A stretch of DNA of 64,000 nucleotides from Chaenocephalus aceratus. Its lineage: Eukaryota > Chordata > Actinopteri > Perciformes > Channichthyidae. A program made the translations under genes and the position numbers. Of the stretch, positions 10,441 through 23,090 are shown piece after piece (position 1 is the stretch's first letter; every line of letters begins with the position of its first letter). The notes beneath the pieces are model-generated. The model worked only from the letters and a program-made list of their open reading frames with translations, was not told the origin of the DNA and made no database searches. Location: assembly GCA_023974075.1 (NCBI GenBank), contig CM043800.1:6911453-6975452 (forward strand), written 5' to 3'.

Positions 10441-11560
10441 GTCTCCTAGCCTCGACGCGTCAGCGGAGAATGATTGGAATGTGTGACGCAGGTGTGGTTC
10501 CGTTTAAATACCGTCACGATATTCTGTGTTTGGCTCACGATCACAGGCTCGCAGGACATCTGGGGGTCAATAAGACATATGATAGAGTGCTGCGTAAAAA
10601 TGGGATGTGGTGCAGCACTGCAGGGGGTGTTCAACGTGTCAGGTGGTGGGTAAACCTAACGGGGTCATTCCACCGGCGCCACTCTACCCTATCCCGGCAG
10701 TGGGGGAACCTTTTGAGTTTTGGGTTATCATTGATTATGTGGGTCCACTCCCTAGAACCAAGGCAGGTAATAGCTTTCTTCTGACCATTATGTGTGCCAA
10801 CACACGGTTTCCGGAAGCGATTCCACTGAAACGGATAACGGCCAAAACAGTGTCACAGGCCTTGATGAGGTTTTTCTCCGTTTTTGGTTTGCCTCGCGTG
10901 GTACAGTCCGACCAAGGTACGAATTTTTTATCCCGCATCTTCTCGCAGGTTTTAAAGCAGCTGGATATATCGCATAGTTTCTCTAGCCCATATCACCCAC
11001 AATCCCAGGGGGCTTTGGACAGGTTCCACTCCACGCTAAAAACAATGCTTCGGGCGTTCTGTCGTGATATGAAGGACGACTGGGATGAAGGGGTTCATTT
11101 AATGTTGTTTGCCGCAAAGGAGGTGGTGCAGGAATCTTTGGGATTCAGTCCTGCAGAGCTGGTATTTGCGCATTCGGTTAGGGGGCCGCTTAAGCTGCTG
11201 AGGGAGAAGTGGTTGGGGGAGAGCGAGCCGAAGAACCTGTTAGACTATGTCTGTGGCTTTAGGGAGAAGCTGAAGAGGGCATGTGAACTAGCGAGGACAA
11301 ATCTGAGTGACACACAGGGGAGGATGAAGGGCTGGTATGACAGGAAGGCTCGGGATAGAACGTTTGTGCCAGGGGAGAGGGTTTTAGTGTTCTTGCCTGT
11401 CCCAGGCTCCAGCTTACAAGCACGGTTTAGTGCGCCGCACCTGGTTCGAGAGAAAGTAGGGGATTTGGACTACCTGATCGAGACACCGGATCGTGGGCGG
11501 AAGACTCGCTTGTGTCATGTTAATATGATTAAGCCATATTATGTGAGGGAGCCTCTGGTG
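10440..11560 (+). pseudogene. pol: Gypsy integrase, located upstream of RT
   Basis: 10500-10600 gives the HHCC finger start (H-D-H-R-L-A-G-H-L-G-V) in one frame. The C-R-G-C-S-T-C half continues from 10607 in another frame, a frame break near 10610. The catalytic core has Asp at residue 43 (I-I-D) and residue 102 (Q-S-D-Q-G-T) of the 10607 frame. At residue 138, exactly the DD35E position, the residue is Asp instead of Glu (G-A-L-D-R-F-H). A C-terminal DNA-binding region follows to about 11540. It would have inserted the element cDNA. The altered acidic residue and the frame break argue it is inactive. Confidence 0.85.
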
Positions 11561-13139
11561 AATCTTATTGACAGTATTGTTGTTCCCTTTGCGAATGTGT
11601 CCACTGTGCCGGTGTCAGTTTGTATGTTGGCGCCATCTAGCGTTGATGAGAGTAATGACAGTCTTTGTTTTTCAGAGGGGGTTGGAGAACTGGAAGATGA
11701 CGTCGTTATTCCGTCCAAGGCGGTCGTGGAGGGATGGTTGACAAACACTGAGTCATTGATCACTCTTGACTGTCATCTTGGCCATTTATCAACAATGCAG
11801 CGAGATGATATCAGGGGTTTGGTTGGGTCTCATTGTGAGCTGTTCTCCGATATTCCTTCGCGCACTAACGTATTACAACATGACATCGATGTGGCGAAGG
11901 CATTACCCATTAAACGGCACGCGTATCGCGTGAATCCATATAAGCGGGTGCGGTTACAGAAAGAGGTGGAATACATGCTCACTAACAATATCGCTGAGCC
12001 CAGTTTCAGCCCATGGAGCTCGCCGTGCTTATTGGTTGATAAGTCAGACAAGACAGATTTTCGCCGGGTAAATAACGTGACTAGGCCTGATAGTTTTCCA
12101 TTGCCCAGAATGGAGGACTGTGTCGACAGGGTGGGGAGTGCGTCTTATGTAACCAAGCTGGATTTGCTGAAAGGATACTGGCAGGTGCCACTTACGGATC
12201 GCGCTAAACTAATTTCTGCATTCGTGACACCTGACAGTTTCCTGCAATATACGGTAATGCCGTTTGGTATGCGCAACGCGCCTGCGACTTTCCAGAGGCT
12301 GGTGAATCGTGTGCTGTCAGGCGTAGCTAATTGTGAGGCCTACCTTGATGACCTCGTCATCTATTCTGACGATTGGGAGGGGCACATGGTTAGTTTGCGG
12401 GAAGTTTTTGACCGGCTTGGTCAACTTGACCCTAAACCTGGCCAAGTGCGAGTTTGGCAGGGCAACCGTCATCAATCTTGGCAAGGTAGTGGGGCGGGGG
12501 GAGGTCCGCCCTGTCCACTCCAAGGTGGAGGCGATACTTGGCTTTCCAGAGCCTGCTACACGTCGGGACCTCCGGTGTTTTCTGGGGATGACGGGGTATT
12601 ATAGGGGTTTTTGCAGGAATTTCTCAGCGGTAGCTTCTCCCCTCACGGACCTCTTGAGCCCAAAGATCCCATTTCAGTGGACGCCTAGGTGCACTTTTGC
12701 GTTTCAGCAATTAAAGTCCATCCTGGTCAGTGCTCCTGTCCTCGCAGCGCCTGTGTTCACAAAGCCTTTCAAGTTGGCTGTGGATGCTAGTGAGCTGGGC
12801 GCAGGCGCGGTGCTTCTGCAGGACGATGACGGGGGTATAGAACATCCGGTGTCGTATTTTTCTAAAAAGTTTAATATACACCAGCGGCGCTATTTGACAA
12901 TTGAAAAGGAGGCATTGGCCTTGATTTTGGCTCTCTCCCATTTCGAGGTGTATGTCGGTTCATCCCAGGTACCGATTAAAATATACACCGACCACAACCC
13001 GTTGGTCTTTATAGGCAGGATGCGGAATTCGAACCAGCGGCTAATGCGCTGGAGACTTTTCCTGCAGGCCTTTGATGTTGACGTGGTTCACGTCAAGGGC
13101 AAGGACAATGTGTTGGCTGACGCGCTATCACGGCTGTAG
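11561..13139 (+). pseudogene. pol: Gypsy reverse transcriptase and RNase H
   Basis: The same open frame as integrase runs on through a linker into reverse transcriptase. D-I-P-S-R-T near 11850 is the N-terminal gypsy RT motif, followed by K-L-D-L-L-K-G-Y-W, P-F-G-M-R-N-A-P, and the catalytic Y-L-D-D at 12341-12352. Near 12400-12440 the frame changes, and the thumb (N-L-A-K-C-E-F-G), connection and RNase H (V-D-A-S-E-L-G-A-G, T-I-E-K-E-A-L, Y-T-D-H-N-P-L) lie in the 12333-13139 frame, ending L-A-D-A-L-S-R-L at 13139. The linker between integrase and RT (11560-11760) has no recognised domain. Confidence 0.9.
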
Positions 13140-13326
13140 TCAGGGGGGGGGGGTGCTATTTATCCATGAGGTGGTGTGGGGGTTATGGCCGTCCATACTG
13201 GTGCTGTTAGTACAATTCGTATTTTTTATTGTGCTGACAGTATTATTGTTTCTTGTTTCCTTCTTCTGTTTATGTTCATTCCCCCATTTCGCCCTGGGGT
13301 TATGGACATACAGTTGGGTGTGGGGG
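13140..13326 (+). other. Gypsy 3' untranslated region and polypurine tract
   Basis: A run of 11 G lies just after the pol stop (about 13143). A purine-rich GTGTGGGGG immediately precedes the 3' LTR and is the likely plus-strand primer. No further gene. Confidence 0.5.
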
Positions 13327-13624
13327 TGTTATGTGTTTGTGCCCTGATCGGGCACTCCTGGGCCCTTTCTCATTTCATCAAATCCCCCTCCTCGACTCCT
13401 CGGTCCTCCGGTAGTTACCCGGAAATGAATTTCAGCGCGCCATGTTGAAGGACATCTCATTTCTCTAAATGCACACCGAGCATCGAGGAGGCTCTCTGGA
13501 GGAGCTCTAACCGAGGATACACTGATGGGTCCTCCACGGTTCTTCGCGGCTCCTTCGCGGATGCATTTCCGGGAACGTTGGGTAGAAAAGAGGCGTGACA
13601 CACCACTGGAATGATTTCAAAACC

Positions 13625-14870
13625 ATGGCGGGAGCGATGCACAAATGTAAGTGTTGATTATTTAAGTGAAATGCGCGATCCAACTCCGCCCGTCTGTATG
13701 CAGTTAGAGCCCTCTAACCACATTCCTTATTGACATTGCACCTGATATTCTTTATGTTTTTATTCACATTTTAAATACACCCAATCCTGCTACAGCATGC
13801 CATGATGTTTAAAAGTGTAAACGTAATTTTTTTTGTAAAAGTGTTAAACTTTGTTTAGCATTCAGCACCATCATTTGGTTTGGGCTATGTTGTACACTAG
13901 AATCCATCGCTCATTACAGTCTGTAAATCTTCCAACAGTTTTAAGCTACACCTTTTACTTTGTCTTTTCACAGGGACAGAGCAAGACCCTCTGACCCTCA
14001 TCAAAGTGAGGGTCGAGAAAGACAACCTTTTTACTGGCTGAAGGCACACTGCCAAGAAAGCCTGGGAGTGAGTGACATTTTCCTGCTTGGGAACATATGA
14101 TCCTTAGCATTTACATATTGGTGGTTACAATTGGTATTTTAATATTGTCTGCTGAACCTGTGAGTTTAAATATCGATAGCTTTGTTAGATGACACCTGTG
14201 GCTGCAGACCTTATTAATTGCTGACCAGCTTGAAACATCTCTTGTATCACTCAGGGAAATTCTAAAGGCCCTTGGCTTGGGCGGTTCTGTAACCCCCACG
14301 CAGATCGGGGAAAAGTGGGATAACCTGAAACGGAAATACAAGGTAATGTGTTATCATTCTTTCGTTTACTCATGTGTGTCTGTGAAACCATGGTTGTGTC
14401 TGCTCGCTGCTTTTGTATAACTTTACCTCTCGTTTTTGCAGGAGTTGAGATGCCCCCCAACCGGGTCAGGGACCGACAGGGGTGAGGCCACAGCAGCCAC
14501 ATGGCCGTATTTTACGGCCATGCATGAGGCCATCGGTGGGAGGCCATCCATCGACCCTCCCACCCTGATGGACTCGGCCACTGCTGCTGTGGCTTCTGGC
14601 GGTGGCTCAACATCCACTGAGGCTGTCCAGAGCCAGGCCACAGTGGAGGATGAGGAGGCCGCCAAGTCTGGCTCGGACAGCCAGGAGTGTGTTGAGCCAT
14701 CCACCTCTGCCGGTCCCCTTCCCCGAAAAAAAAGAAAAAGCCCTTTACTACAGTTCCTGGAGGCAGAGGCGGTCAAGGAGGAGGACCGCTTCAACCGCCT
14801 GCAGGCAGCCTCGGAGGAAGCCTCCGCCAAATTCCTCAAGCTCTTTGAGGAACTAGTTAGGAAGGAATAG
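13625..14870 (+). pseudogene. Harbinger Myb/SANT-like protein gene (4 exons, one stop)
   Basis: Exons 13625-13646, 13974-14067, 14255-14342 and 14442-14870 have GT..AG borders and keep one frame totalling 633 nt. The product would be a trihelix/Myb-like domain: W-T in exons 1-2, T-L-I-K-V-R-V-E-K, then A-K-K-A-W-E, and W-D-N-L-K-R-K-Y-K in exon 3. An acidic linker follows, then a basic K-K-R-K stretch, and a C-terminal helix rich in E, A and R likely to be coiled coil. In Harbinger elements this protein binds the ends and brings the transposase to the nucleus. An in-frame TGA at 14039-14041 in exon 2 interrupts it, so the copy is probably nonfunctional. Confidence 0.85.
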
Positions 14871-14970
14871 TGTCTGTTTTTTTCTTCTTTTTTCTGTACT
14901 TTGGATGTGTTAATTTATTCTTTATTTATATACGTTACAACATTTAGTAAATATATTTAAGTTTGACCTT

Positions 14971-15277
14971 AACTCTTGTGTGGTGTGTTCATATTTCTGT
15001 TATTCAGCCAGTGTTCGTGGGTCTGTTGGACCCGAACACCCTGTATGTAATATAAATGTGTAGGGGGGGGGGGGGTAAAGTGGGTGGTCTGATATCTGTT
15101 CTTCACAGAAAATTCAATTCAAATCCTTTATTTAACCAGGTGAAATCCCATTGAGATCATTGACCTCTTTTTCAAGGGAGACCTGCAGAGCCATTGAGTG
15201 AGTTAGAGAAAATACTTTTTTTTTTTTCTTTAGAAAAATAATAAACGGGTCCCACGGACCCGAACACCATAGGGTTA
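14971..15277. mobile_element. Miniature element with GGGTCC/GGACCC ends
   Basis: Left part carries GTTCGTGGGTCTGTTGGACCC, and the right part carries GGGTCCCACGGACCCGAACACC. The outer ends (TTAACTCTTGTG and its approximate complement GGGTTACA) are imperfect. A related end is present at 2704. The middle (about 15112-15190) contains a TTTATTTAACCAGGTGAAAT segment found in many fish repeats. It lies in the 3' flank of the Myb-like gene. Confidence 0.55.
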
Positions 15278-15319
15278 CATCAAGCATGAAGCCTTCTTTA
15301 CAATTAGACATACACATGT

Positions 15320-16735
15320 TTACTGAAGATACAAGGAGATCTTTATTCAAGACTGCCTTAAGGACTTAAAAACGTGGATGACCTTAAACTTTTTGATGTT
15401 AAACACGACCAAAACTGAAGTTATTGTACTTGGCCCGAAGAATCTACGAAACAAATTATCTAAAGACATACTAACTATGGATGGCATTAATTTGGCCTCC
15501 AGTGAGACTGTAAGGAATCTTGGTGTTATATTTGATCAGGATTTATCCTTTAACGCCCACATAAAATCAATTTCAAGGACCGCCTACTTCCATCTACGTA
15601 ACATTGCAAAAATCAGGCATATCTTGCCTCAAAACGATGCAGAGAAACTAGTCCATGCATTTGTTACCTCTAGGCTGGATTATTGTAACTCTTTATTATC
15701 AGGGAGTACCAAGAAGTCAATCAAGTCGCTTCAGCTGATTCAAAATGCTGCGGCTCGTGTACTAACCAGAGTTAGGAAAAGGGACCACATTACTCCTGTT
15801 CTGGCTGCCTTACACTGGCTCCCTATAGAACACAGGATAGAATTTAAAATTCTTCTTCTCGCCTACAAAGCCCTTAATGGGCAGGCGCCATCTTACCTTA
15901 AAGAACTCATTATACCCTACTGTCCTACTAGGGCATTGCGTTCCAAGAATGCAGGGTTGTTGGTTGTTCCTAGAATCTTTAAAAGTACAATGGGAGCCAG
16001 AGCCTTTTCTTACCAAGCTCCACATTTGTGGAATCAGCTTCCAGTTTGTGTTCGGGCGGCAGACACCCTATCCGTTTTTAAGAGTGCGCTTAAGACCTTC
16101 CTTTTTGATAAAGCTTATAGTTAGGGCTGATTAGACTCAGCCCCTAGTTTTGCTGATATAGGCTTAGTTTGTCGGGGGACATCTTACTTCTTCCTTCTCC
16201 CTGTCTATACCCGTGTACACTCATGTTCCGATTAACCCAGCTTCCCCAAATGTCTTTCTTTTTGGTGTCTATATACGCTGGGATCCGGAGTCATGGATGA
16301 TCCTGCGGTCCTGTGTCCTGGATCGCGAGCGCTGGATCTTGAGTCGTGGCTGTGGTCCTGGATCATAGGTCCTGGATGGATATCCTCGTGGATTCATCTT
16401 CCTATTATACACACATGCATTTCCAAACATTTGGACTACCTATGTTGCAAATGTATTATCTTTTCAATTTACACACGGCATCTATTGCACGTCTGTCCGT
16501 CCTGGGAGAGGGATCCCTCCTCTGTTGCTCTCCCTGAGGTTTCTCCCATTTTTCCCTTTTAAACTGGGTTTTCTTTGGAAGTTTTTCCTTGTACGATGTG
16601 AGGGTCTAAGGACAGAGGGTGTCGTATTGTCATACTGATATTCTGTACACACTGTGAAGACCACTGAGACAAATGTAACATTTGTGATATTGGGCTATAT
16701 AAATAAACATTGATTGATTGATTGATTTATTATAT
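15320..16735 (+). mobile_element. L2-type LINE, 5'-truncated
   Basis: An open frame 15378-16124 encodes the C-terminal part of an L2/CR1-group reverse transcriptase: L-N-T-T-K-T-E-V near its start, L-G-V-I-F-D-Q-D-L-S-F, S-R-L-D-Y-C-N-S-L-L, H-W-L-P-I, and a C-terminal L-K-T-F-L-F. The 3' region ends in a TGATTGATTGATTG tail near 16711-16735. The 5' end is lost, as usual for LINE insertions. This frame has no stop, suggesting a recent insertion. The same family recurs at 25299-25600. Confidence 0.8.
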
Positions 16736-17322
16736 ACAAAGCTGAATATACAGGTTATGATTGTGACCTGACTGAAAAGCCAACGTTTTTAAAGTATTTT
16801 TGCAACCCAAGCCATAACTGTCTATAGTCATACAGAAAGTGATGGCCACTGATTTCCGCTTTTTAGATCTCCACCTCAAATAATTCTGTGCATAAACCAA
16901 CCGTGTGTAAAGTATCCAAATGCAATATCAGGGATGTTTTATTATAAATAATATATACATTAACATTGAGGCAAGTTACTGCATGTAGCTCAAACCCCAC
17001 ATAAGTAAAATTGCTAACACATGTCTCTTCTTTCTTTTCAAGTTCAGTCAAAGCATAACAATATTTTATCACTGAACATGACTCAATTTCAACACTAAAC
17101 GTAACACTTTCTGAAGAGATTGTGCGATGGCCTATTTCACATACAATTTGTAATAAAGACATGGGTCTGTAAAGTCCTTTGCTCTAAATAAACTTGAGCA
17201 AGGCGAAATTGGAAATAATGGACAAACAAAAGAACCGAGTAATGCATCTGGCCAGTAAATGCATTTTTCATCGGTGAAGAAAACAAACGGGTAACAAAAA
17301 AACTGGCCATAAATAAAAATCC
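16736..17322. other. Harbinger noncoding interior
   Basis: AT-rich sequence between the LINE tail and the transposase stop codon. I see nothing beyond a likely 3' untranslated region of the minus-strand transposase. Confidence 0.4.
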
Positions 17323-18373
17323 TCAACAATAATCGTGGTCCTTCAGCTGGACCGGGTTGTGGTCAGGAGCCGAGATTTGGTCTGCCAGTCTGTCTCTCCG
17401 GCCCTGTACACCTCGCTCCCCCCTCACAGGACGAGGTGGAGACCTCTCTACCCCCTGCTGCTCCTCCTGCTCCTCCTCTTCCTCCAACAGTTGAGTCATG
17501 TCTGCAGTAATGCTGAGATTGTGCAGTACACAGCAGGCAGTGACCACAGCAGGAGGCACCTCCATCCGCCCCTTCAGTATCCCAAAAGCGCGCTCAATGA
17601 TGCTGCGCGCTTTTGCATGGCAGCCGTTGAAGCGGCTCTGTACCCTCCCCTGCAGTGGCTCCCGATACGGTGTTACGACTGTTATGGGGTGTACAATGCA
17701 CGGATAGCCACCATCTCCCACAATAAAAGTACCCTGGTGGAGGGTACAGAGCCTCTTTGTATAACGTACTGCTTTTTAGTACACGCGTGTCGTGCACTGA
17801 GCCCGGAAATCCTACGAATGTTTGTAGGAATGTACCCGTCTCATCGCATACAGCCTGCAGCTGTATGGAAGGTAAGAGCTTCCGATTTATGTAGTCCTGG
17901 CCACTGGGTCCGGGTGGGGTCTTTATTCTAATGTGGCACCCATCAATGGCACCCACACATGAACTAAATGCCGGGCTATCGGCCAACTGCTGGAAGCCCT
18001 GCCCGACCTCCTCCAGCTCTGGACCAGCAGGCAGCCTGATCACAGACTGCCTGAGAGCAGCGATGTCCTCCACTCCCTGGTGGACCAGTCTGTGGGCCGT
18101 GGAGAGGCGTACCTGAAAGGCCCGGGACACCACACTGTTTGACAACCCGTGTGCCAGCCAGTACACAGTTGTCAAGACAGTCATGTGGTGTCCCCAGGCC
18201 TGTCTCCTCTCAGGCCCCAGACACCGCATCAAGGCCTCCAGGGAGTCTCGGCTCATCCTGAAGTCCTTCAGCAGGCACCCATCTCCGAAGTACAGCTCCA
18301 GCACCGGGACACTGCTGTTCAAATGTTTGTATGAGTGGGTGTTGAACCTGCAGGAAGAATAAAATGTACAGGT

Positions 18374-18567
<194 letters not shown>

Positions 18568-18599
18568 GTAGAAAGTACAGGTATTTGAGTTCAACATGT

Positions 18600-18660
18600 G
18601 AGAAGTAGAAAGTACAGGTATTTGAGTTCAACATGTAAGAAGTAGAAAGTACCTTTATCC
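18600..18660. repeat. Short tandem duplication
   Basis: The block AGAAGTAGAAAGTACAGGTA / TTTGAGTTCAACATGT occurs about twice between 18566 and 18650, next to the CA run. Confidence 0.5.
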
Positions 18661-19979
18661 AGCAAACTAAACTGCACATACATATTCTGTCATAACAAAT
18701 TAATCCAATGTTGTATTCCAATGAAAGCCAGCTATTTTTCAACTATTTAAAACCATTGTAATCGAACACTCAAATACCTCAAGATGAAGCAGGATGGCTT
18801 TGCGCATTCTCGCTTGCCAGCGCTGGGATCGGCGTCTCTCCTGATTCCTGTTGTTGGTCAGAAGTTGTTGCCACTGCCGTAAGGCACATGCTACAGCAGG
18901 TTTCATGACTACATTTTTAATGTGGTGGTTTTTCGTTGTTGAGATTTAAATCACAGGTGTGCCTGGACCTTATATAGCCTGTTAGGTCCCTCATGATTTG
19001 TTAATTACTTGGATTACAAATTCGTTGCAGGTGTTTTGTGAAAGAGGTGTGAGTTAGCCTACTAGTATAAAAAGGTTAACATAGCCGATAGTGTAGCCTA
19101 TAGATAGTCATTGGTTTTTTTTTGTGTTTTTATGTGTGCATGTGTGAATATATGTAACGTACATAAGCCTAATGTAGCCTATATGTCTAAGTAAATAGGC
19201 TATGTGGGAGAACGCTGATCTAACAGAGATTACAAAATACAGCGCTCTCACAAAACACTCACAGCTGATGCAGCTGTTGCCACGTCATAATTAACGGACG
19301 GCGCTTTAATATGACCGCGCAGAGGAGAGGAGTTCTCATTTCTCTCACCGCCTGCTGCTTCCCCTCCTCTCTCCTCGGTTCCCCTCCTCGGCTCGCATCT
19401 CCTGTGGGCGGGACTAAGTATCGAGGATAGGAGTCGAGGAGGGGAGTTCGAGAAATGAGAAAGGGCCCTGGTGTGATGTGTCATGTCTAGCTGTAGTTTC
19501 CTGTTATGGTTTTGTAGTCCTTATCGTTTCCCCTCCAGGTGTACCCATTTGTAATTAACCCAGGTGTGTCTTGTCTCGTCATTACCTCATGTATAAGTAT
19601 TCTGCTTTCCCCTTTGTCTGGGGCTGATCCTGTCTGTGCAGTACGTGTTCTTGTCTGTCATTACTTTATATTTCCTTTGTTCAACCATGGTGGTAATTAT
19701 TAATTAAATTCTTTTTTTGATTACTTCGGCTACCGTCTCCTTTATTATGTTGCCTTGACTCGACATTGAGCCTGCTAACAGTCAATGGTAACGTAATACA
19801 CGTTACGTTTATTTTCTACATATCTTTGCTATTTATTGTCTTGCTTATAATAATGATAAGTCATTTATAAATATCATTTTAGAGCACACATTTGAAATCA
19901 GTAGGCGAGGCTGTAATTTTGGCCGCTGTAATTTTGGCCGCTGTTACTCATGAGCGAGGCAGAAAATAATAGTTTTAAC

Positions 19980-20095
19980 ATGCCAAAAAGCTGCTCTGTC
20001 GTGCACCTCAAACATTAAAACAAATCCAGTTACGTGTTTCTGTACTTCCTCTAAGAAGAAAGGACAGTAACAGAAGATCTCTGTGACGCCAGATG
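19980..20095 (+). pseudogene. THAP-like coding start, left arm of the P-like element
   Basis: ATG at 19980 opens M-P-K-S-C-S-V, resembling the start of a THAP zinc finger (M-P-x-x-C-x-A). A frame change follows, and the next 60 bases encode an R-R-K-D-S-N-R-R-S-L-W-like stretch in the mirror copy. P-superfamily transposases begin with a THAP domain, which is why I favour that class. Too short and broken to be functional. Confidence 0.35.
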
Positions 20096-20130
20096 TGGTG
20101 TTGTTAATGCGATATGATATCCGAAAAAAA

Positions 20131-22460
20131 AGTTTAGGATGGCCGAAGACACTACACTACCCATAATCCCCAGCTATCGTTTGGGACTACAGTCCCGTTG
20201 ACAAACCCCGTGATTAATCTTCAAGCTCTGTGATTGGTTGTTGGAGTGGCAGTGCGCCAAGGTTACACCGAGCGTCAAGCTCTTTGAAATAGAACGAAAC
20301 CACGTCAGACTATTCAAAACTGGACTTGAACGCCCCCCGAGAACTACACATGCTGGCTATTGGGTTTCGCAACATGTTCTCTATGGCACGTCTCTACAGG
20401 GAATTGTAGTTTTAAAAGACGTTTGTTTTTCCAAAAATTAGAAGTTCACAGTATTAAACTGTGTACAGCCCTGGAGGTTTAGGCGATCGGAAACACATTG
20501 ATGTGTAAAAATGGAAAACATGTAAGTACTAAATGGGTGAAAATCGCTTGTATCCATAATGCGCAGCATTAATATATATTCTACTCCACTACAATTCAGA
20601 GGTTAACCTGGTATTTTTACTCCACTACATTTACTTTATTAACTCTAGGCAGATTCTGAATAATGATGTGAAATATAAACAACCTTTAAAAGCAGACTTT
20701 AGTTACACCTGAGTAAAATTCAGGGAAAGGTGATTGTCAAGTGCCAACAATCAGGAGAGATATTTGATAGTTGGTGCTTGAGAAGACTACACATTTATCT
20801 GCAGATCTCTATAAAGTATATGAATTACTCGTTATTCTCTACTAATAGTTAATTTCAATATGTGTGTACCTCCACCATTAAACTGTCAAATTCTGCACAT
20901 TTCTTATACTATCTACATACATAAGAGTATAATTAATGTGTATAATATCAGTTAAAATAAGTGCTTCAACATAGTTAACATTGCAGGAAAGCAATACATT
21001 AGACGTTAAGTACTTTCTCAGGCTTAATATTTATCTGTAGATAGATACCCCCAAAGCTTTTTTCTTATTTGAAAGAAGACCTTAACCTAAAGTATTATTT
21101 AATGTTTAAATAGAGGTTAATTAGTTTGTCTGTTTTGCACATCCTCCTATTAATATCTTTGTACATCGTGCACTAAACTGTTTTATTGTAGAGATCACTT
21201 ACAGTATCTTCTTGATTTTTTATATTCTATATTTCTATCACAGACCTTCTACTTTCCCCCTATGAAAATATGTACTCTTAATATTTTTTTCATCAAATAA
21301 CATTATTCAACAAAAATTCAATAACGTGCTTTAACCACTAGGCGGTGAACACAAGGTACACACAGCATACTAATAATAACTGTGTATTAGGACACGTATG
21401 TATGTATGTATGTATGTATGTATAACATCTGAAGATGTGTAGTTGTATTCATGTTTTTACATAGTTTTACAGGATATTGCTATACTATTTCTCATGCTTT
21501 ACTTCTACACATTAATATCTGATTTGTAAAACATCACAGCCAGAAAGGCATATCCGTCATTTAATGGTAAGCTATTGAAATTGTGATTCCATAGATGTGT
21601 CTCCCATCACCCAAATTCCCTGACTATTCTCTCAACTCAGTATTTACATTCTTATATTCAAGAATCAGTCCTTTCTATCAGTTGTGCACCGTTATGGTGT
21701 AAATGTAACCTATCTACCAATTGGATCAAATATAAAAGACAGCCGAATTAGTGTTGATACTGCAAGGAGACGTATTTTGTGAAAAGAAATGCAAGGTGTT
21801 GTTTAATTGTTGATATATTTATGATCCACGTCACATATTCAGTTTTGGCGGCAGTTCTCCTGTTTGTCCAGAAGTCTTCTCATCAGGGCTCTATAAATAA
21901 AGAACTACAGCAGATGTGTAATATTTAATACAGCTGAACTGTGTATTACAATGCAGTTATGTGATGACTTTCAAAGAGAAAAGCAAGAACACTCTGAATA
22001 AAGTATTATTACAATCATTTTTTTCTTTTCGGATATCATATCGCATTAACATCATATCCCAACATGCATTGCGCCTAAACATCCAATCAACGAGCATCAA
22101 GCTGAGGATCTTGGGTAATCTGTTCAGTGGGTTTGTGTGTATCCTCAAAATGTCCCTTATAGGCCTACGTCTGTTTCCGGTGACTTTATTTACGGCTAAA
22201 AAGCCCACGATTATAGAATTAAACGAATAAATAAAAACAAGGATAATTGTGTGTTATTGTTGGGTAAATAAGGAAAAAAAGATTTTCAAAAATACAGATT
22301 TCAGTATTGTGAGGCTCGAAGCCCCATTTCTTTTCCTCACAGACGGGAAAAAAAGTCAGACATTATACGATTTAAAATAAAAACATAAAACACTGGCATG
22401 TAATTTACGTTAGAATAAATAGAATGGTTTTGAATAATAGATGAGAGTAAAATCTACACT
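20131..22460. other. Interior of the P-like element
   Basis: No gene recognised. 20150-20440 contains ACTACACTACCCATAATCC-like sequence seen in many fish repeats. 20450-21960 is AT-rich and featureless apart from a (GTAT)n microsatellite at about 21393-21422. 21990-22060 is inverted relative to 20105-20140. Confidence 0.4.
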
Positions 22461-22504
22461 TTACAGCCCGCCCACTTTTGGGGAAACCAACGCTGTCATT
22501 TGAA

Positions 22505-22622
22505 CGGCGATCAAGCCACAGAGATCTTCTGTTACTGTCCTTTCTTCTTAGAGGAAGTACAGAAACATGTAACTCTGGATTTGTTTTAATGTTTGAGGTG
22601 CAACACAGCAGCTTTTCGGCAT
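22505..22622 (-). pseudogene. THAP-like coding start, right arm of the P-like element
   Basis: The mirror image of 19980-20095. ATG at 22622 reading left gives M-P-K-S-C-C-V-A. After a frame change an N-P-E-L-H then R-R-S-L-W-L-D stretch follows, which fits the conserved R-R-x-x-W region of THAP domains. Presence of this start in both arms means the inverted arms include coding sequence. Confidence 0.4.
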
Positions 22623-23090
22623 TTTAAAATATTATTTTCTGCCTCGCTCATGAGAGTAACAGTTGGCGAAATTACAGCCTCGCCTACTGATTTCAAATGT
22701 GTGCTCTAAAATGATATTTATAAATGACTATTATCATTATTATAAGCAAGACAATAAATGACAAAGATATGTAGAAAATAAACGTATTTAAGATACGTTC
22801 AGAACAAACGTAACGTGGGAGAAAATATGCTTCTAGAAGATATGTAGAAAATAAACGTATTTAAGATACGTTCATAACGAACGTAACTAGGAGAAAATAC
22901 GTTTCTTGCTAAATGTAATTGAGAATGCAGTTTAGTTCTGTGGGAACGTAATTTTTAGGAGACAGGGTTGTCTGGGTGCCAGCGTTGCGGGGCTCACTGC
23001 CCCGCCCTTTGAGGCTCGAGGAGCGGACAGTGTGAGCTGTATTACTGATGTCGTTTCCTGGTTGCTGCGTGGGGTCTGCGAGACAGCGAG

